From: Octadecabacter temperatus
GTDB taxonomy: Bacteria; Pseudomonadota; Alphaproteobacteria; Rhodobacterales; Rhodobacteraceae
Reading direction: 5' to 3'
Assembly (NCBI RefSeq): GCF_001187845.1
Contig: NZ_CP012160.1
Coordinates: 930,001 to 994,000, forward strand
DNA length: 64,000 bases
Shown here: positions 17,149 to 25,713 of the stretch, in pieces
Layout of the letters: each line of letters opens with the position of its first letter
How positions within the stretch are numbered: the first letter of the stretch is position 1
Notes under the pieces: generated by a model
What the model saw: the letters and a program-made list of their open reading frames with translations, nothing else
What the model was told of the DNA's origin: nothing
The model's database searches: none
Made by a program: the position numbers and the translations under genes

Positions 17149-17892
17149 TTACATGGCCATTTTGAGGGCATCGCCCGTTTCGAGGTAAGATTTGAGAGAG
17201 GCCGCCAAACGTGCCCAGCCTTCCGCGAACCCTTCTTGGCCCGGTGACATGTCGTAGTGTTCAATCGTTAGTTGGCAGACCTCGCCTTGGGGTTCGATCA
17301 GGTAGACCATGTGGGATGATGGTGCGTCTGGGCCCAAGAACAGCGGTTCGAACGTCATGGCGATTTTCGATTTCGGATCGAGGGCGGTTGTTACTTGGCG
17401 CAGCATGGCTTCGCCGTGGGGCAAGATGAACGATGTGGTTTCCCCAACAGCCGCGTTGCCCTGCACGGTATTACAGGCAAAGTGATATCGCGCCATGTCA
17501 TCGGCTTGGGTGAGGGCGTCCCATAGGGCGTCTTGGGTGCAACGGATGAAGGTCTGCATCATGAAATCTGGTTTGCTCATACGGGTATCCTTTTCGAGTT
17601 TGGCTTTGAGGTCAGTCAGCGCCTTGGCTTGGGGCTGAAGAAAGGGCGCGACCCAGCGGTCCATGACCTCCTGCAAGGGAAGGGCGTTTAGGTAATGGTA
17701 TTTGAAGCGCCCCTGTTTGCGCGTGATGATGAGACCGGCGTCTTCCAGCAGCTTGAGGTGCTTCATGACGCCAAAGCGCGTCATCTCAAGGCTGGCTTCT
17801 AGGTCCGTCAGAGTTTGACCATCGCGAAGGCGCAGCGCATCGAGAAGTTTCTGGCGCGTTGGGTCTGCGAGGGCTTTGAAGATATGTTCCAT
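17149..17892 (-). CDS. ArsR-type HTH fused to SRPBCC (AHSA1-like) domain
   Basis: 247 residues. Residues 1-90 are an ArsR winged helix ('IFKALADPTRQKLLDALRLR', 'LEMTRFGVMKHLKLLEDAGL'). Residues about 107-243 are a START/AHSA1-like ligand-binding domain ('FIRCTQDALWDALTQADDMA' ... 'EGFAEGWARLAASLKSYLET'). No metal-binding CxC is present in the HTH, so this is a ligand-sensing rather than metal-sensing ArsR. It is probably autorepressing and regulates the downstream MAPEG gene. The ATG is at 17892, and a repeated 9-mer lies in the promoter region. Confidence 0.88.
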   Translation of the reverse strand: MEHIFKALADPTRQKLLDALRLRDGQTLTDLEASLEMTRFGVMKHLKLLEDAGLIITRKQGRFKYHYLNALPLQEVMDRWVAPFLQPQAKALTDLKAKLEKDTRMSKPDFMMQTFIRCTQDALWDALTQADDMARYHFACNTVQGNAAVGETTSFILPHGEAMLRQVTTALDPKSKIAMTFEPLFLGPDAPSSHMVYLIEPQGEVCQLTIEHYDMSPGQEGFAEGWARLAASLKSYLETGDALKMAM

Positions 17893-17916
17893 GAAGGCAT
17901 TATGGGTGAGTATTTA

Positions 17917-17941
17917 GTAACGTGACAATAGGGTAACGTGA
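17917..17941 (-). promoter_or_regulatory. Direct repeat GTAACGTGA, candidate operator
   Basis: GTAACGTGA occurs at 17917-17925 and 17933-17941, 16 bases apart start to start, directly upstream of the ArsR-SRPBCC gene and between it and the divergent hydrolase. Position and repetition suggest a regulator-binding site. Confidence 0.4.
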
Positions 17942-17998
17942 TTTACCTGCCGAACGTGCTGCGTTAGGGTGCAGGGGAAACGATGCTAGGGAATTGAA

Positions 17999-18757
17999 AT
18001 GGTTGATACATTGGTAACTCCGCAGGGCCGCAAGATTGCTTATCATTTGACGGCCGGTCAGGGGCCAACGGTGGTGTTTTTGGGTGGTTTCAAGTCTGAC
18101 ATGACAGGAACGAAGGCGGTTTTCCTAGAAAACTGGGCCATTGAAACGGGTCGTGCGTTCTTGCGATTCGACTATTCAGGGCATGGTTCCAGCAGCGAGG
18201 CCTTCGAGGACGGCTGCATCGGGGACTGGTATGAAGACGCCTGCGCAGCACTTGGTTTGATCGATGGGCCGGTTGTTTTGGTTGGGTCCAGTATGGGCGG
18301 ATGGATTTCACTGCTTGTTGCGCGCGCCATGCCAGAACGGGTCGCGGGGCTGGTCGGCATAGCGGTCGCGCCGGATTTCACCGAAGACGGTTTCTGGGCT
18401 GGGTTTGATGAAGCGCAAAAGGCCGAGATGGAACGTGAAGGGCGGGTAGCGCTGCCGTCAGAGTACGGCGACCCCTACATCATCACCAAGCGTTTGATCG
18501 AGGAAGGACGGGACCGATTGGTCCTTCGCACGCCGCTTGATTTGCCGTTTGCAGTGCGCTTCTTGCTTGGGACTGCAGATACTTCAGTGAGTACAGAGAC
18601 TGCGCTGCGTCTGCTTGAGCATGCGAGCAGTTCGGATATGCGGTTAACACTGGTCGATGGAGCGGATCATTCGTTTTCCAGCGAGGTGTGTTTGCCTATG
18701 ATCATTGGTGCGATCGGCGAGGTGATTGCGCCTGCGGCGGGCGTGGAGGGGGGCTAG
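17999..18757 (+). CDS. Alpha/beta hydrolase (ABHD10-like esterase)
   Basis: 252 residues. The nucleophile elbow GSSMG puts the serine at 98 ('VVLVGSSMGGWISLL'). The oxyanion region is 'FLGGFKSDMTGTKA' and the histidine is in 'VDGADHSFSS'. The FDYSGHGSSS strand-loop is typical of ABHD10-like acyl-protein or acyl-glucuronide thioesterases. Cytosolic. The stop codon TAG lies inside the centre of a GC palindrome, so the last residues ('VEGG') are encoded by a repeat element. Substrate unknown. Confidence 0.85.
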   Translation: MVDTLVTPQGRKIAYHLTAGQGPTVVFLGGFKSDMTGTKAVFLENWAIETGRAFLRFDYSGHGSSSEAFEDGCIGDWYEDACAALGLIDGPVVLVGSSMGGWISLLVARAMPERVAGLVGIAVAPDFTEDGFWAGFDEAQKAEMEREGRVALPSEYGDPYIITKRLIEEGRDRLVLRTPLDLPFAVRFLLGTADTSVSTETALRLLEHASSSDMRLTLVDGADHSFSSEVCLPMIIGAIGEVIAPAAGVEGG

Positions 18758-18809
18758 CCCCCCGCCGCAAGCGACTCCCCCCAGGATATTTAGAAAACAA
18801 AGGCGAACG
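18748..18809 (+). repeat. GGATATTT-type dispersed 3-prime element, full copy A
   Basis: It comprises the palindrome GGGGGGCTAGCCCCCC (18748-18763), a short spacer, then GACTCCCCCCAGGATATTT and AAAACAAAGGCGAACG. It overlaps the last codons and stop of the hydrolase and reads in the same sense. It aligns along its whole length with the minus-strand copy at 38731-38785. Confidence 0.7.
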
Positions 18810-18875
18810 ACGCGTTGCTTTGCGCGAAGTCCTTTGTAGTGTTTGTTTGTGAACCGTAGTGGAAAAGGATGTCCC

Positions 18876-19733
18876 ATGTTGCCAGAGATAAATGAGTTTG
18901 ATGGCTGGTTGGCTGAACGCGAAGCCGCTGTTGGTGGTGTGCGTGAGGGATGCGCGAAGCAGATTGTCTGGGCGGGGACGCCGACAAAGACGCCATTGTG
19001 CATCGTCTATGTTCACGGGTTTTCCGCCACGGGCGCTGAGGTTCGTCCGTTGCCGGATATGGTGGCCAAGGCACTGGGCGCGAATTTGTATTTCGCGCGT
19101 CTTACTGGACATGGGCAGGACGGTGCCGCAATGGGGCGCGCCCGCCTTCCCGATTGGGAGCGGGATGTTGTTGAGGCGTTGGAGATTGGATCCGCACTTG
19201 GGGATGATGTGGTCGTCATTGGGTGCTCGACAGGTTGCACGTTGTTGACGAGTGCGCTGGCGCAAGGGGCGAGCGTCAAGGGCGTCGTCCATCTTTCACC
19301 CAATTACGGGTTGCGCCACCGATTGGGGCAAATGCTGCTAGATTTACCTGGCGTGCGCCGTTGGGGGCCACTGGTCGCAGGGCGCGAGAGGACATTTGAT
19401 GCGGTTTCTGACGCGCATGCCGCGCTTTGGACCATAAAGTATGACACGCAGGCGGTGTTCACTATGGGCGACGCGGTGCGTGCGTGCCTTGCCGGTGACA
19501 TCGAGGCCATCCAAACCCCAGCATATTTTGCCTTCAATGAGGACGATCAGGTCGTCAGCCCGAAACGGACGCGTGCGGTCATGACACGTTGGGCTGGCCC
19601 TGTGACACAGGACATTTTGGTGCAGGGACCGAGTGACGACAAGATGGGGCATGTGATGGCAGGCGACGTGTTTAGCCCGAAGCAAACCGCGCCATTGGCG
19701 GATCGGATCATCGCTTGGGTCAATGCGTTGTGA
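18876..19733 (+). CDS. Alpha/beta hydrolase, carboxylesterase/lysophospholipase-like
   Basis: 285 residues from the ATG at 18876, which has an AAGGAT site before it. The frame runs back to 18843 without a better signal. The opening strand 'IVYVHGFSATGAEVRPL' and 'YFARLTGHGQDGAAMG' are typical. The nucleophile elbow is GCSTG ('VIGCSTGCTLLTSA'), with a cysteine before the serine. The acid is probably in 'NEDDQVVSP' and the histidine in 'KMGHVMAGD'. Cytosolic; substrate unknown. It lies between two other hydrolases. Confidence 0.82.
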   Translation: MLPEINEFDGWLAEREAAVGGVREGCAKQIVWAGTPTKTPLCIVYVHGFSATGAEVRPLPDMVAKALGANLYFARLTGHGQDGAAMGRARLPDWERDVVEALEIGSALGDDVVVIGCSTGCTLLTSALAQGASVKGVVHLSPNYGLRHRLGQMLLDLPGVRRWGPLVAGRERTFDAVSDAHAALWTIKYDTQAVFTMGDAVRACLAGDIEAIQTPAYFAFNEDDQVVSPKRTRAVMTRWAGPVTQDILVQGPSDDKMGHVMAGDVFSPKQTAPLADRIIAWVNAL

Positions 19734-19804
19734 ATAGGGGTTGCGTCTGGGTGCTGTGCATGGGCAATTTAGGCCAACAGGCAAAAGTATAAGCAGAGGC
19801 AGAC

Positions 19805-20515
19805 ATGGCAGAACCACTCGTCCTATTGCCGGGTATGATGTGCGATGCGCGCGTCTGGGCCACGCAGTTGACGGTTCTAAGCTATGAGCGTCCTGTCACG
19901 GTCGCGCCGGTTGGTGTTGGCGACCGCATCGAAGAGATCGCATCCGAATTACTGTCATGTTTGCCATCCAAGTTCGCGTTGTGCGGGCACGGGATGGGCG
20001 GCGCTGTTGCGCTTGAGTTGACGCGCCGTGCGCCAGAACGGGTTATCCGACTGGCATTGATCGGAACCAATCCACTGTCAGATACCCCGCAAGAAGCTGC
20101 AGATCGTGAACCGCGAATGATTGGTGCAAAGTCGGGTCGATTTGAAAGCCTGCTCGAGCAAGACGTGCTGCCACGCCATGTGGGTAGTGGGCCGCTGCGT
20201 TCGGAAGCGACGGCCGAGCTTAAAGAGATGGCGATGTCGCTGGGGGCGGACGTGTTTGCACGCCAAGAACGCGCGATGCAGCGCCGCCGCGACCAGCAAA
20301 GTACCCTTCGTCGTATCATCCAGCCAACGTTGATTTTGGCGGGCGAGGAAGACCAGATTGTACCCTTGAAACGACAGGAATTTTTGGCGGAACTGATCCC
20401 TTATGCCAAACTCGGTGTTTTGAACGGGGTTGGGCATACGGTGATGCTAGAAGACCCTGAGGGCACGACCGAGGCGCTTTATACATGGATGCGCCAACCG
20501 TTAGTGCTACGCTAG
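19805..20515 (+). CDS. Alpha/beta fold hydrolase
   Basis: 236 residues. The N terminus 'LVLLPGMMCDARVWATQL' contains the oxyanion loop. The usual GxSxG elbow reads GHGMG in 'FALCGHGMGGAVALELT', so the serine nucleophile position is occupied by glycine. Acid and histidine candidates are in 'AGEEDQIVPL' and 'LNGVGHTVMLEDP'. If the elbow reading is right, this is either a non-classical or inactive member. Its stop overlaps the convergent DUF6151 stop by four bases. Confidence 0.8.
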   Translation: MAEPLVLLPGMMCDARVWATQLTVLSYERPVTVAPVGVGDRIEEIASELLSCLPSKFALCGHGMGGAVALELTRRAPERVIRLALIGTNPLSDTPQEAADREPRMIGAKSGRFESLLEQDVLPRHVGSGPLRSEATAELKEMAMSLGADVFARQERAMQRRRDQQSTLRRIIQPTLILAGEEDQIVPLKRQEFLAELIPYAKLGVLNGVGHTVMLEDPEGTTEALYTWMRQPLVLR

Positions 20516-21093
20516 GAGCGCGGATCCTGTGGCACTGTAGCTCGGTCTTGCGCGTTGAGCGTTTGGATAGATGAAATTGCCAAACCGTGATCATCAAAGA
20601 AGGGCGTTTTACGCCATCCACCTGAAATACGTGCCCAGATCGTGCGGCGGATAAAGCCGATGATGAAGTGGCTGAACCCTACGGTTTTGGATTTGCCATT
20701 TGGCATTGGCTTAAATGCATAGGTTTTGGCGGGGCCTAGCGCGTTCGGGTCATCAAACCGCGCTGTATTGATACTTGCAAAAGCCCATTTCGGGCTGTCG
20801 AGCGTGTTTACCAATGTCGCGCCGCAGCACGGGGCGTACCAACGCAACAAGCGCCCTTTTTTCCACTGAAACACCTTTACGTCAGGCCATCCCGTCGTGA
20901 AATCGTACTTGTCTGGCGTTGTTTGGTAATAGTGGACACCCGTACCACCGACATTCTCGTCGCCGGCCCAAACCGCGGCCGCGCGACAATCTTCGCAATA
21001 GCATCGCAGGTGGCCGCCAGATCGCGGGGTAATATCACGCAAAACACCCCGCATAGCGCCACATGAGCAACCGAAGGGGATGTCTTGGCCCAT
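20512..21093 (-). CDS. DUF6151-like zinc protein (GFA-related)
   Basis: 193 residues. Cysteine pairs typical of a GFA-like Zn fold are present: 'FGCSCGAMRGVL', 'LRCYCEDCRAAAVW' and 'WYAPCCGATLVNTL'. The remainder matches what I recall of DUF6151, common in this group. Members are uncharacterised; relatives bind glutathione adducts. It starts two bases after the phaZ stop and is likely cotranscribed with it. No membrane segment. Confidence 0.7.
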   Translation of the reverse strand: MGQDIPFGCSCGAMRGVLRDITPRSGGHLRCYCEDCRAAAVWAGDENVGGTGVHYYQTTPDKYDFTTGWPDVKVFQWKKGRLLRWYAPCCGATLVNTLDSPKWAFASINTARFDDPNALGPAKTYAFKPMPNGKSKTVGFSHFIIGFIRRTIWARISGGWRKTPFFDDHGLAISSIQTLNAQDRATVPQDPRS

Positions 21094-21095
21094 GA

Positions 21096-22394
21096 TTAGC
21101 TGGCCTTATCGACCGCGTTCTTATTCGCGGCTTTTGTTTTGGTATTTTCATTTTTCGCCGGTGCATCGGCATTCGCGTCAATGAAATCCAGTACCAAGGG
21201 GCGAATGTTGTCGCGCCAGCTGCGGCCCGCGAAGATACCGTAGTGTCCTGCACCTGGCTCAAGGTGAGATGCTTTTTTGCTGTCCGGAAGACCCGTCAGC
21301 AATGGCAGTGCTGCAAGACATTGGCCCGGTGCAGAGATGTCATCGTTTTCGCCTTCGACGATTTTCACAGCGACGGTCGTGATCTTACCGAAATCAACAG
21401 GGTGACCTTCGACGGTAAAGCTGTTGGTCGCGATTTCACGGTTCTTGAAGATGCGTTCAACCGTTGAAAGGTAGAATTCTGCCGTCATGTCCATCACGGC
21501 GAGGTATTCATCATAAAACGCATTGTGTTTGTCGTGCTCTGACGCTTCGCCTTTGGCGACGGCCATGATCTGTTTCTGGAAAGCATCGCTGTGCATTTCA
21601 CCGTTCATCGAGATGAAGGACGCCAATTGCAACAACCCAGGGTAAACTCTGCGGCCAACGCCCGGGTATTTGAACCCGACCCGCTGGATCATGGTCTCTT
21701 CCAGTTGGCCCATCGTGACCGAGCGGCCAAAGTCGGTGACTTCAGTGTGGTTGGCTTCTGGATCAACGGGGCCACCGATCAAGGTCAATGAACGTGGCTG
21801 CGCGTCTGGGTCTTGCTCCGCGAGGTAGGCTGTCGCCGCGAGGGTCAGCGGCACGGGCTGACAAACGGCGATAACGTGCGTGTCTGGGCCCATCTCTTTC
21901 ATGAACTCGGACAGGTAAAGTGTGTAGTCTTCAACGTCGAACTTGCCCTCAGACACTGGAATATCGCGCGCGTTGTGCCAGTCAGTTGTGTAAACTTCGC
22001 AATCTGGAAGCAGGGACATGACCGTTTTACGTAGCAAAGTGGCGTAGTGGCCCGACATTGGCGCAACAAGCAGAACCTTGCGTTTGCGTTCCGAACGTCC
22101 GACAGCGCAGAAGTGGACCAGATCGCCAAATGGTTTTTCGACAACCTTGCGCACCATGATGACGTGATCTTTGCCGTCCTCGGCTGGAACACTATCAATA
22201 CCCCAGTCAGGTTTGGTGACCATTCGTGCAAAGCTGCGCTCGGTGACTTCGCCCCATGCGCGCAGCATTTCCATGCCTGGACCAGGCCACATCGCGACAG
22301 CTGGATAAGATGCAATGGCCCGTGCGGAGGCCCCCATCCATTCATTCGTGTTTCGAATGGTTTCCATAAGGTCGTATGTTGCCATATACTTCAT
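21096..22394 (-). CDS. phaZ: Intracellular polyhydroxyalkanoate depolymerase
   Basis: 432 residues. It hydrolyses stored poly-3-hydroxybutyrate granules. The nucleophile is cysteine C178 in 'VIAVCQPVPLTLAA'. The acid is probably in 'GENDDISAPGQ' and the histidine in 'EPGAGHYGIFAG'. The N terminus 'ATYDLMETIRNTNEWMGASA' is typical. I use the ATG at 22394, with GAGGA upstream; 22385 is possible, and the frame open to 22607 is not coding-like. A Lys/Ala tail ('NENTKTKAANKNAV') is unusual and may help granule or nucleoid association. It is divergent from phaC and shares a PhaR-like site. Confidence 0.93.
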   Translation of the reverse strand: MKYMATYDLMETIRNTNEWMGASARAIASYPAVAMWPGPGMEMLRAWGEVTERSFARMVTKPDWGIDSVPAEDGKDHVIMVRKVVEKPFGDLVHFCAVGRSERKRKVLLVAPMSGHYATLLRKTVMSLLPDCEVYTTDWHNARDIPVSEGKFDVEDYTLYLSEFMKEMGPDTHVIAVCQPVPLTLAATAYLAEQDPDAQPRSLTLIGGPVDPEANHTEVTDFGRSVTMGQLEETMIQRVGFKYPGVGRRVYPGLLQLASFISMNGEMHSDAFQKQIMAVAKGEASEHDKHNAFYDEYLAVMDMTAEFYLSTVERIFKNREIATNSFTVEGHPVDFGKITTVAVKIVEGENDDISAPGQCLAALPLLTGLPDSKKASHLEPGAGHYGIFAGRSWRDNIRPLVLDFIDANADAPAKNENTKTKAANKNAVDKAS

Positions 22395-22515
22395 TTTGCG
22401 CGTCCTCGGATTTTGTCGCGGCCCGACTGTGTTGGCCTTTCGACCCAGCCTTAAGGCGCGATGACTATGTCGCATTGACCGAGACGCTATCTTGGCAGAT
22501 AGCAAAAAGAGAAAA

Positions 22516-22530
22516 TGCTGCACCTGCACA
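22516..22530. promoter_or_regulatory. Candidate PhaR site between phaZ and phaC
   Basis: TGCTGCACCTGCACA lies 20 bases upstream of phaC in the phaZ-phaC gap. It resembles the TGC-rich PhaR sites upstream of phaP but is one base off the CTGC-N3-GCAG form. Confidence 0.45.
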
Positions 22531-22549
22531 ATAAGAGGGCGATGCCGAT

Positions 22550-24361
22550 ATGACAACAGATGATTCAAAACGCAGTGAATCCGACGGTCTGGACGCGGCC
22601 TTGCCAAAACTCGAGCAAAATATGGAACGTATTCAGGAACTTACAACGCGGCTTGTAGCGGCGATGTCAAACAAGCGTCAGGTGCCACAAGATTTGCAGG
22701 GGCCAGAACCCGAACTATATGCGCGGGCAGGCGGCGCTATTTTTCAAGAAATGATACAGAATCCGGCGAAGATTATTGAACAGCAAGTCGGATATTGGGG
22801 CAAAACGCTGCAGCATTTTGTCGATGCGCAGCAGGCCTTGTCCAAAGGAAACCTTGAAGCGCCCAAAGACGACACACCAACGGATAAGCGCTTTAAGAAC
22901 CCGTTGTGGCAATCGCACCCCTATTTCAACTTTCTAAAGCAGCAATACATGCTGAACGCACAGGCCGTTGATGCGGCGGTATCTGACATGGAAGGTTTGG
23001 ATGAACGCGACAAGCGGCAGATGGAATACTTTAGCCAACAGATTGTCGACATGCTGTCCCCGACGAATTTTCTAGCCAGCAACCCTGACGCGTTGACCAA
23101 AGCCGTTGAAACGGAAGGTGACAGCCTTGTGCGCGGTTTGGAAAATATGATCGCCGACCTAGAAGCCAACAACGGCGAACTGGTGGTTTCACTGGTGGAT
23201 AAGGATGCGTTTAGCGTTGGTGAAAACCTTGCCACGACGACAGGCGACGTTGTTTTCCGCAATCACATGTTTGAGCTGATCCAGTATGCGCCGACCACCG
23301 AAAAGGTTCATGAAACGCCGCTGGTGATTTTCCCACCATGGATCAATAAATTCTACGTTCTCGACCTGAACGCGCAAAAATCACTTGTTAAATGGATCGT
23401 CGATCAAGGGTTCACGCTGTTTGTTGTCTCATGGATCAACCCTGATAACGCATATCGCGACATCGGGATGACCGACTACATCGAGGACGGCTACATCACC
23501 GCATTTGAAACCGTCCGCGAGATTTGCGGTGTGAAGAAGGTGAATGCGGTCGGATACTGTATTGCTGGTACGACGTTGTCGTTGTCACTGGCCGTTATGA
23601 AGGCACGCGGGCTTGATTACGTAAAATCCGCCACGCTGTTCACGACGCTTACCGACTTCTCAGATCGCGGTGAGGTTGGCGTGTTCCTGAACGATGACTT
23701 TGTGGATGGCATCGAAGCTGAGGTCATGAACGCCGGTTTCCTCGACAGTTTCTATATGAGCCGTACGTTCAGCTATTTGCGCAGCAACGACCTTATCTAT
23801 CAGCCCGCGATCCGCAGCTACATGTTGGGGGAGGCTCCACCGGCCTTCGATTTGCTTTATTGGAACGGCGATGGCACGAACCTTCCCGGCAAAATGGCGA
23901 TCGAATACTTGCGTGGCCTTTGTCAGGACGATGCATTTGCGACGACTGGCTTTGAGGTCGCGGGTATCTCTGTGAAATTGGGTGATGTCGACGTGCCGCT
24001 ATTTGCGATTGCTTGCGAAAGCGACCATATCGCGGCTTGGAAGTCATCTTATTGTGGCGTGCAAAAGATGGGGTCCAAGGACAAGACGTTTATCCTGTCG
24101 GGGTCAGGCCACATCGCAGGGATCGTGAATCCACCTGCTAAGAAGAAGTATGGCCATTGGACAAATACGGACCTCACCCTCAGCCCAGACGATTGGCAAG
24201 CAGGGGCCAAGGCGCATGAAGGGTCTTGGTGGCCGATGTGGGGCAAGTGGTTGGCCAACAAGTCTGGCAAGAAGATCGATGCGAGAACGCCTGGTTGTGC
24301 GACTCATCCCTCGATTATGCCTGCACCCGGAAGTTATGTTTTGGGTGAGAAGACAGTTTGA
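22550..24361 (+). CDS. phaC: Class I poly(3-hydroxyalkanoate) synthase
   Basis: 603 residues. It polymerises (R)-3-hydroxyacyl-CoA to PHA at the granule surface. The lipase-like box is GYCIAG with catalytic C337; D492 ('CESDHIAAW') and H521 ('SGSGHIAGIVNPP') complete the triad. The N-terminal regulatory part (1-150) and 'NPLWQSHPYFNFLKQQYML' are typical of class I. The ATG has GAGGG 11 bases before it. It is followed by phaP and phaR. Class III is excluded by the length and lack of phaE. Confidence 0.97.
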   Translation: MTTDDSKRSESDGLDAALPKLEQNMERIQELTTRLVAAMSNKRQVPQDLQGPEPELYARAGGAIFQEMIQNPAKIIEQQVGYWGKTLQHFVDAQQALSKGNLEAPKDDTPTDKRFKNPLWQSHPYFNFLKQQYMLNAQAVDAAVSDMEGLDERDKRQMEYFSQQIVDMLSPTNFLASNPDALTKAVETEGDSLVRGLENMIADLEANNGELVVSLVDKDAFSVGENLATTTGDVVFRNHMFELIQYAPTTEKVHETPLVIFPPWINKFYVLDLNAQKSLVKWIVDQGFTLFVVSWINPDNAYRDIGMTDYIEDGYITAFETVREICGVKKVNAVGYCIAGTTLSLSLAVMKARGLDYVKSATLFTTLTDFSDRGEVGVFLNDDFVDGIEAEVMNAGFLDSFYMSRTFSYLRSNDLIYQPAIRSYMLGEAPPAFDLLYWNGDGTNLPGKMAIEYLRGLCQDDAFATTGFEVAGISVKLGDVDVPLFAIACESDHIAAWKSSYCGVQKMGSKDKTFILSGSGHIAGIVNPPAKKKYGHWTNTDLTLSPDDWQAGAKAHEGSWWPMWGKWLANKSGKKIDARTPGCATHPSIMPAPGSYVLGEKTV

Positions 24362-24458
24362 CGCAGGGCAAAAGGTAACCTTTTTAGCCTGCATTTCTTG
24401 GGTTGGTTGGTTTTCCGCAATAAATTCAATCGCCTAATGCGTGTGTAACTTATTTATG

Positions 24459-24495
24459 CTGCACTGCAGAAAAAACTTGAAATGCTGCACTGCAG
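24459..24495 (+). promoter_or_regulatory. Two PhaR operator sites upstream of phaP
   Basis: CTGCACTGCAG occurs twice, at 24459-24469 and 24485-24495, 26 bases apart. Both fit the CTGC-N3-GCAG form reported for PhaR in related Rhodobacterales. They lie 65-102 bases upstream of phaP, where a repressor would block transcription. Confidence 0.75.
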
Positions 24496-24560
24496 CAAGT
24501 AAGTTGTTTGCAGACGCAGAAACGCCGGAATGGTCCGGTACATATTTAAGGAGCACCGAC

Positions 24561-25010
24561 ATGGCTGCTACGACACCTGACTTCACCGCCGTTCTCAAAG
24601 ACATGATGGGCGCATTCCCTGTAGACACAAAAGCATTCGACGACGCTGTTAAGACACAGTCCGCGTTGAGCGAAAAGTTGTCCGCTGTTTCCATCACTGC
24701 AGCAGAAAAATCCACTGAGCTGTCCGCGAAATGGGCTCAGGACACACTTGCTAAGGTTACAGAACTGTCCAAAGCAAAGGCAGAGCCTGCTGACTACGCA
24801 AAATCCGTAACTGACTTCGCATCCGCTTCTGCTGAAGCCGCTGCTGAGCACATGGCTGCCTTCGCTGAAATCGCGAAAAAAGTTCAGACAGAAACTCTGG
24901 AACTGATGATGGCTGCTGGCAAAGACGCGTCAGAAGACATGACTGCTGCTGCTAAGAAAGCCACTGCAGACGTAACTGCTGCTGCTAAGAAAGCCGCTAC
25001 TGCAAAGTAA
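24561..25010 (+). CDS. phaP: Phasin (PHA granule-associated protein)
   Basis: 149 residues from the ATG at 24561 with AAGGAG at 24548-24553. The product is helical, alanine-rich and amphipathic ('EHMAAFAEIAKKVQTETLEL'), ending in an Ala/Lys repeat ('DVTAAAKKAATAK') of the type that can bind DNA. Phasins coat polyhydroxybutyrate granules and limit coalescence. Expression should respond to polymer through PhaR, supported by the two operator sites upstream. The codon choice is uniform (GCT, TCC, AAG), typical of a highly expressed gene. A terminator follows. Confidence 0.93.
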   Translation: MAATTPDFTAVLKDMMGAFPVDTKAFDDAVKTQSALSEKLSAVSITAAEKSTELSAKWAQDTLAKVTELSKAKAEPADYAKSVTDFASASAEAAAEHMAAFAEIAKKVQTETLELMMAAGKDASEDMTAAAKKATADVTAAAKKAATAK

Positions 25011-25063
25011 GCGACATTAGATAGATAAGCGCTTTTCTCCTCCCTGAGCGCCAACGTCTTCTT

Positions 25064-25105
25064 AGGGCGTGCTGTTCCTCCCGACAGCACGCCCTTTTCT
25101 TTTGC
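25064..25105 (+). terminator. Rho-independent terminator of phaP
   Basis: Perfect 12-bp arms AGGGCGTGCTGT and ACAGCACGCCCT flank an eight-base loop, followed by TTTCTTTT. It separates phaP from phaR. Confidence 0.88.
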
Positions 25106-25127
25106 TGACATGCGGCATAGGCTTTCT

Positions 25128-25138
25128 CTGCAGTGCAA
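25128..25138 (+). promoter_or_regulatory. Candidate PhaR site upstream of phaR
   Basis: CTGCAGTGCAA is an imperfect version of the phaP sites, seven bases before the phaR ribosome site. It would allow autorepression. Confidence 0.4.
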
Positions 25139-25158
25139 CATTTCGGGGAGGAAACCAG

Positions 25159-25713
25159 TTGGCCAACACATCACAACCGCTACTGATCAAGCGTTATGCA
25201 AGTCGTCGTTTGTACAACACCGAGACCAGCGATTACGTCACACTCGAAGATATCGCGACATTCATTCGTGATGGGCGCGAAGTGCAGATCGTTGACTTGA
25301 AGTCCGGGGACGACCTTACACGTCAATACTTGCTGCAGATCATCGCGGAACATGAAAGCCGCGGCGAAAGCGTGCTTCCGGTTGATGTTTTGACGGATTT
25401 GGTGCGGTCCTACACGAGCCAGTCGATGTCTGTCGTTCCGCAGTTCTTGGCGCAATCATTTGATATGCTTCGTGATGGGCAGTCCAAGATTATGGAAAAC
25501 ATCGGATCAACTAATCCGCTGGCATCGATGCCAGGGTTCGAAGCGATGCAAGCACAGCAACAAGCGTTCATGAAGGCGATGACAGGGGGCATGATGCCAT
25601 CTGCGGCCAAGCCTGCCGAATCCGCCAAAGCCGAAAAAGCCGACGAAGGTCTTGATGACATTAAGGCGGAACTTGCTGCGCTTCAGGAAAAGCTCTCAAA
25701 GCTGGGCAAGTAA
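25159..25713 (+). CDS. phaR: Polyhydroxyalkanoate synthesis repressor
   Basis: 184 residues. The N-terminal PHB/PHA accumulation regulator DNA-binding domain is clear: 'LLIKRYASRRLYNTETSDYV' then 'TLEDIATFIRDG'. A PHB-binding domain follows ('EVQIVDLKSGDDLTRQYLLQ'). The C terminus is a Met/Gln/Ala-rich linker and a coiled coil ('KAELAALQEKLSKLGK'). PhaR represses phaP and itself and is released by binding polymer. The start is TTG at 25159, with GGGGAGG seven bases before it; the frame open to 25069 includes the terminator and is not coding. Confidence 0.95.
   Translation: MANTSQPLLIKRYASRRLYNTETSDYVTLEDIATFIRDGREVQIVDLKSGDDLTRQYLLQIIAEHESRGESVLPVDVLTDLVRSYTSQSMSVVPQFLAQSFDMLRDGQSKIMENIGSTNPLASMPGFEAMQAQQQAFMKAMTGGMMPSAAKPAESAKAEKADEGLDDIKAELAALQEKLSKLGK

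Noticed and set aside
18702..19292. 196-codon minus-strand frame opposite the hydrolase at 18876
   Set aside because: Arg/Thr-rich shadow product crossing the repeat element; the plus-strand gene is well supported.
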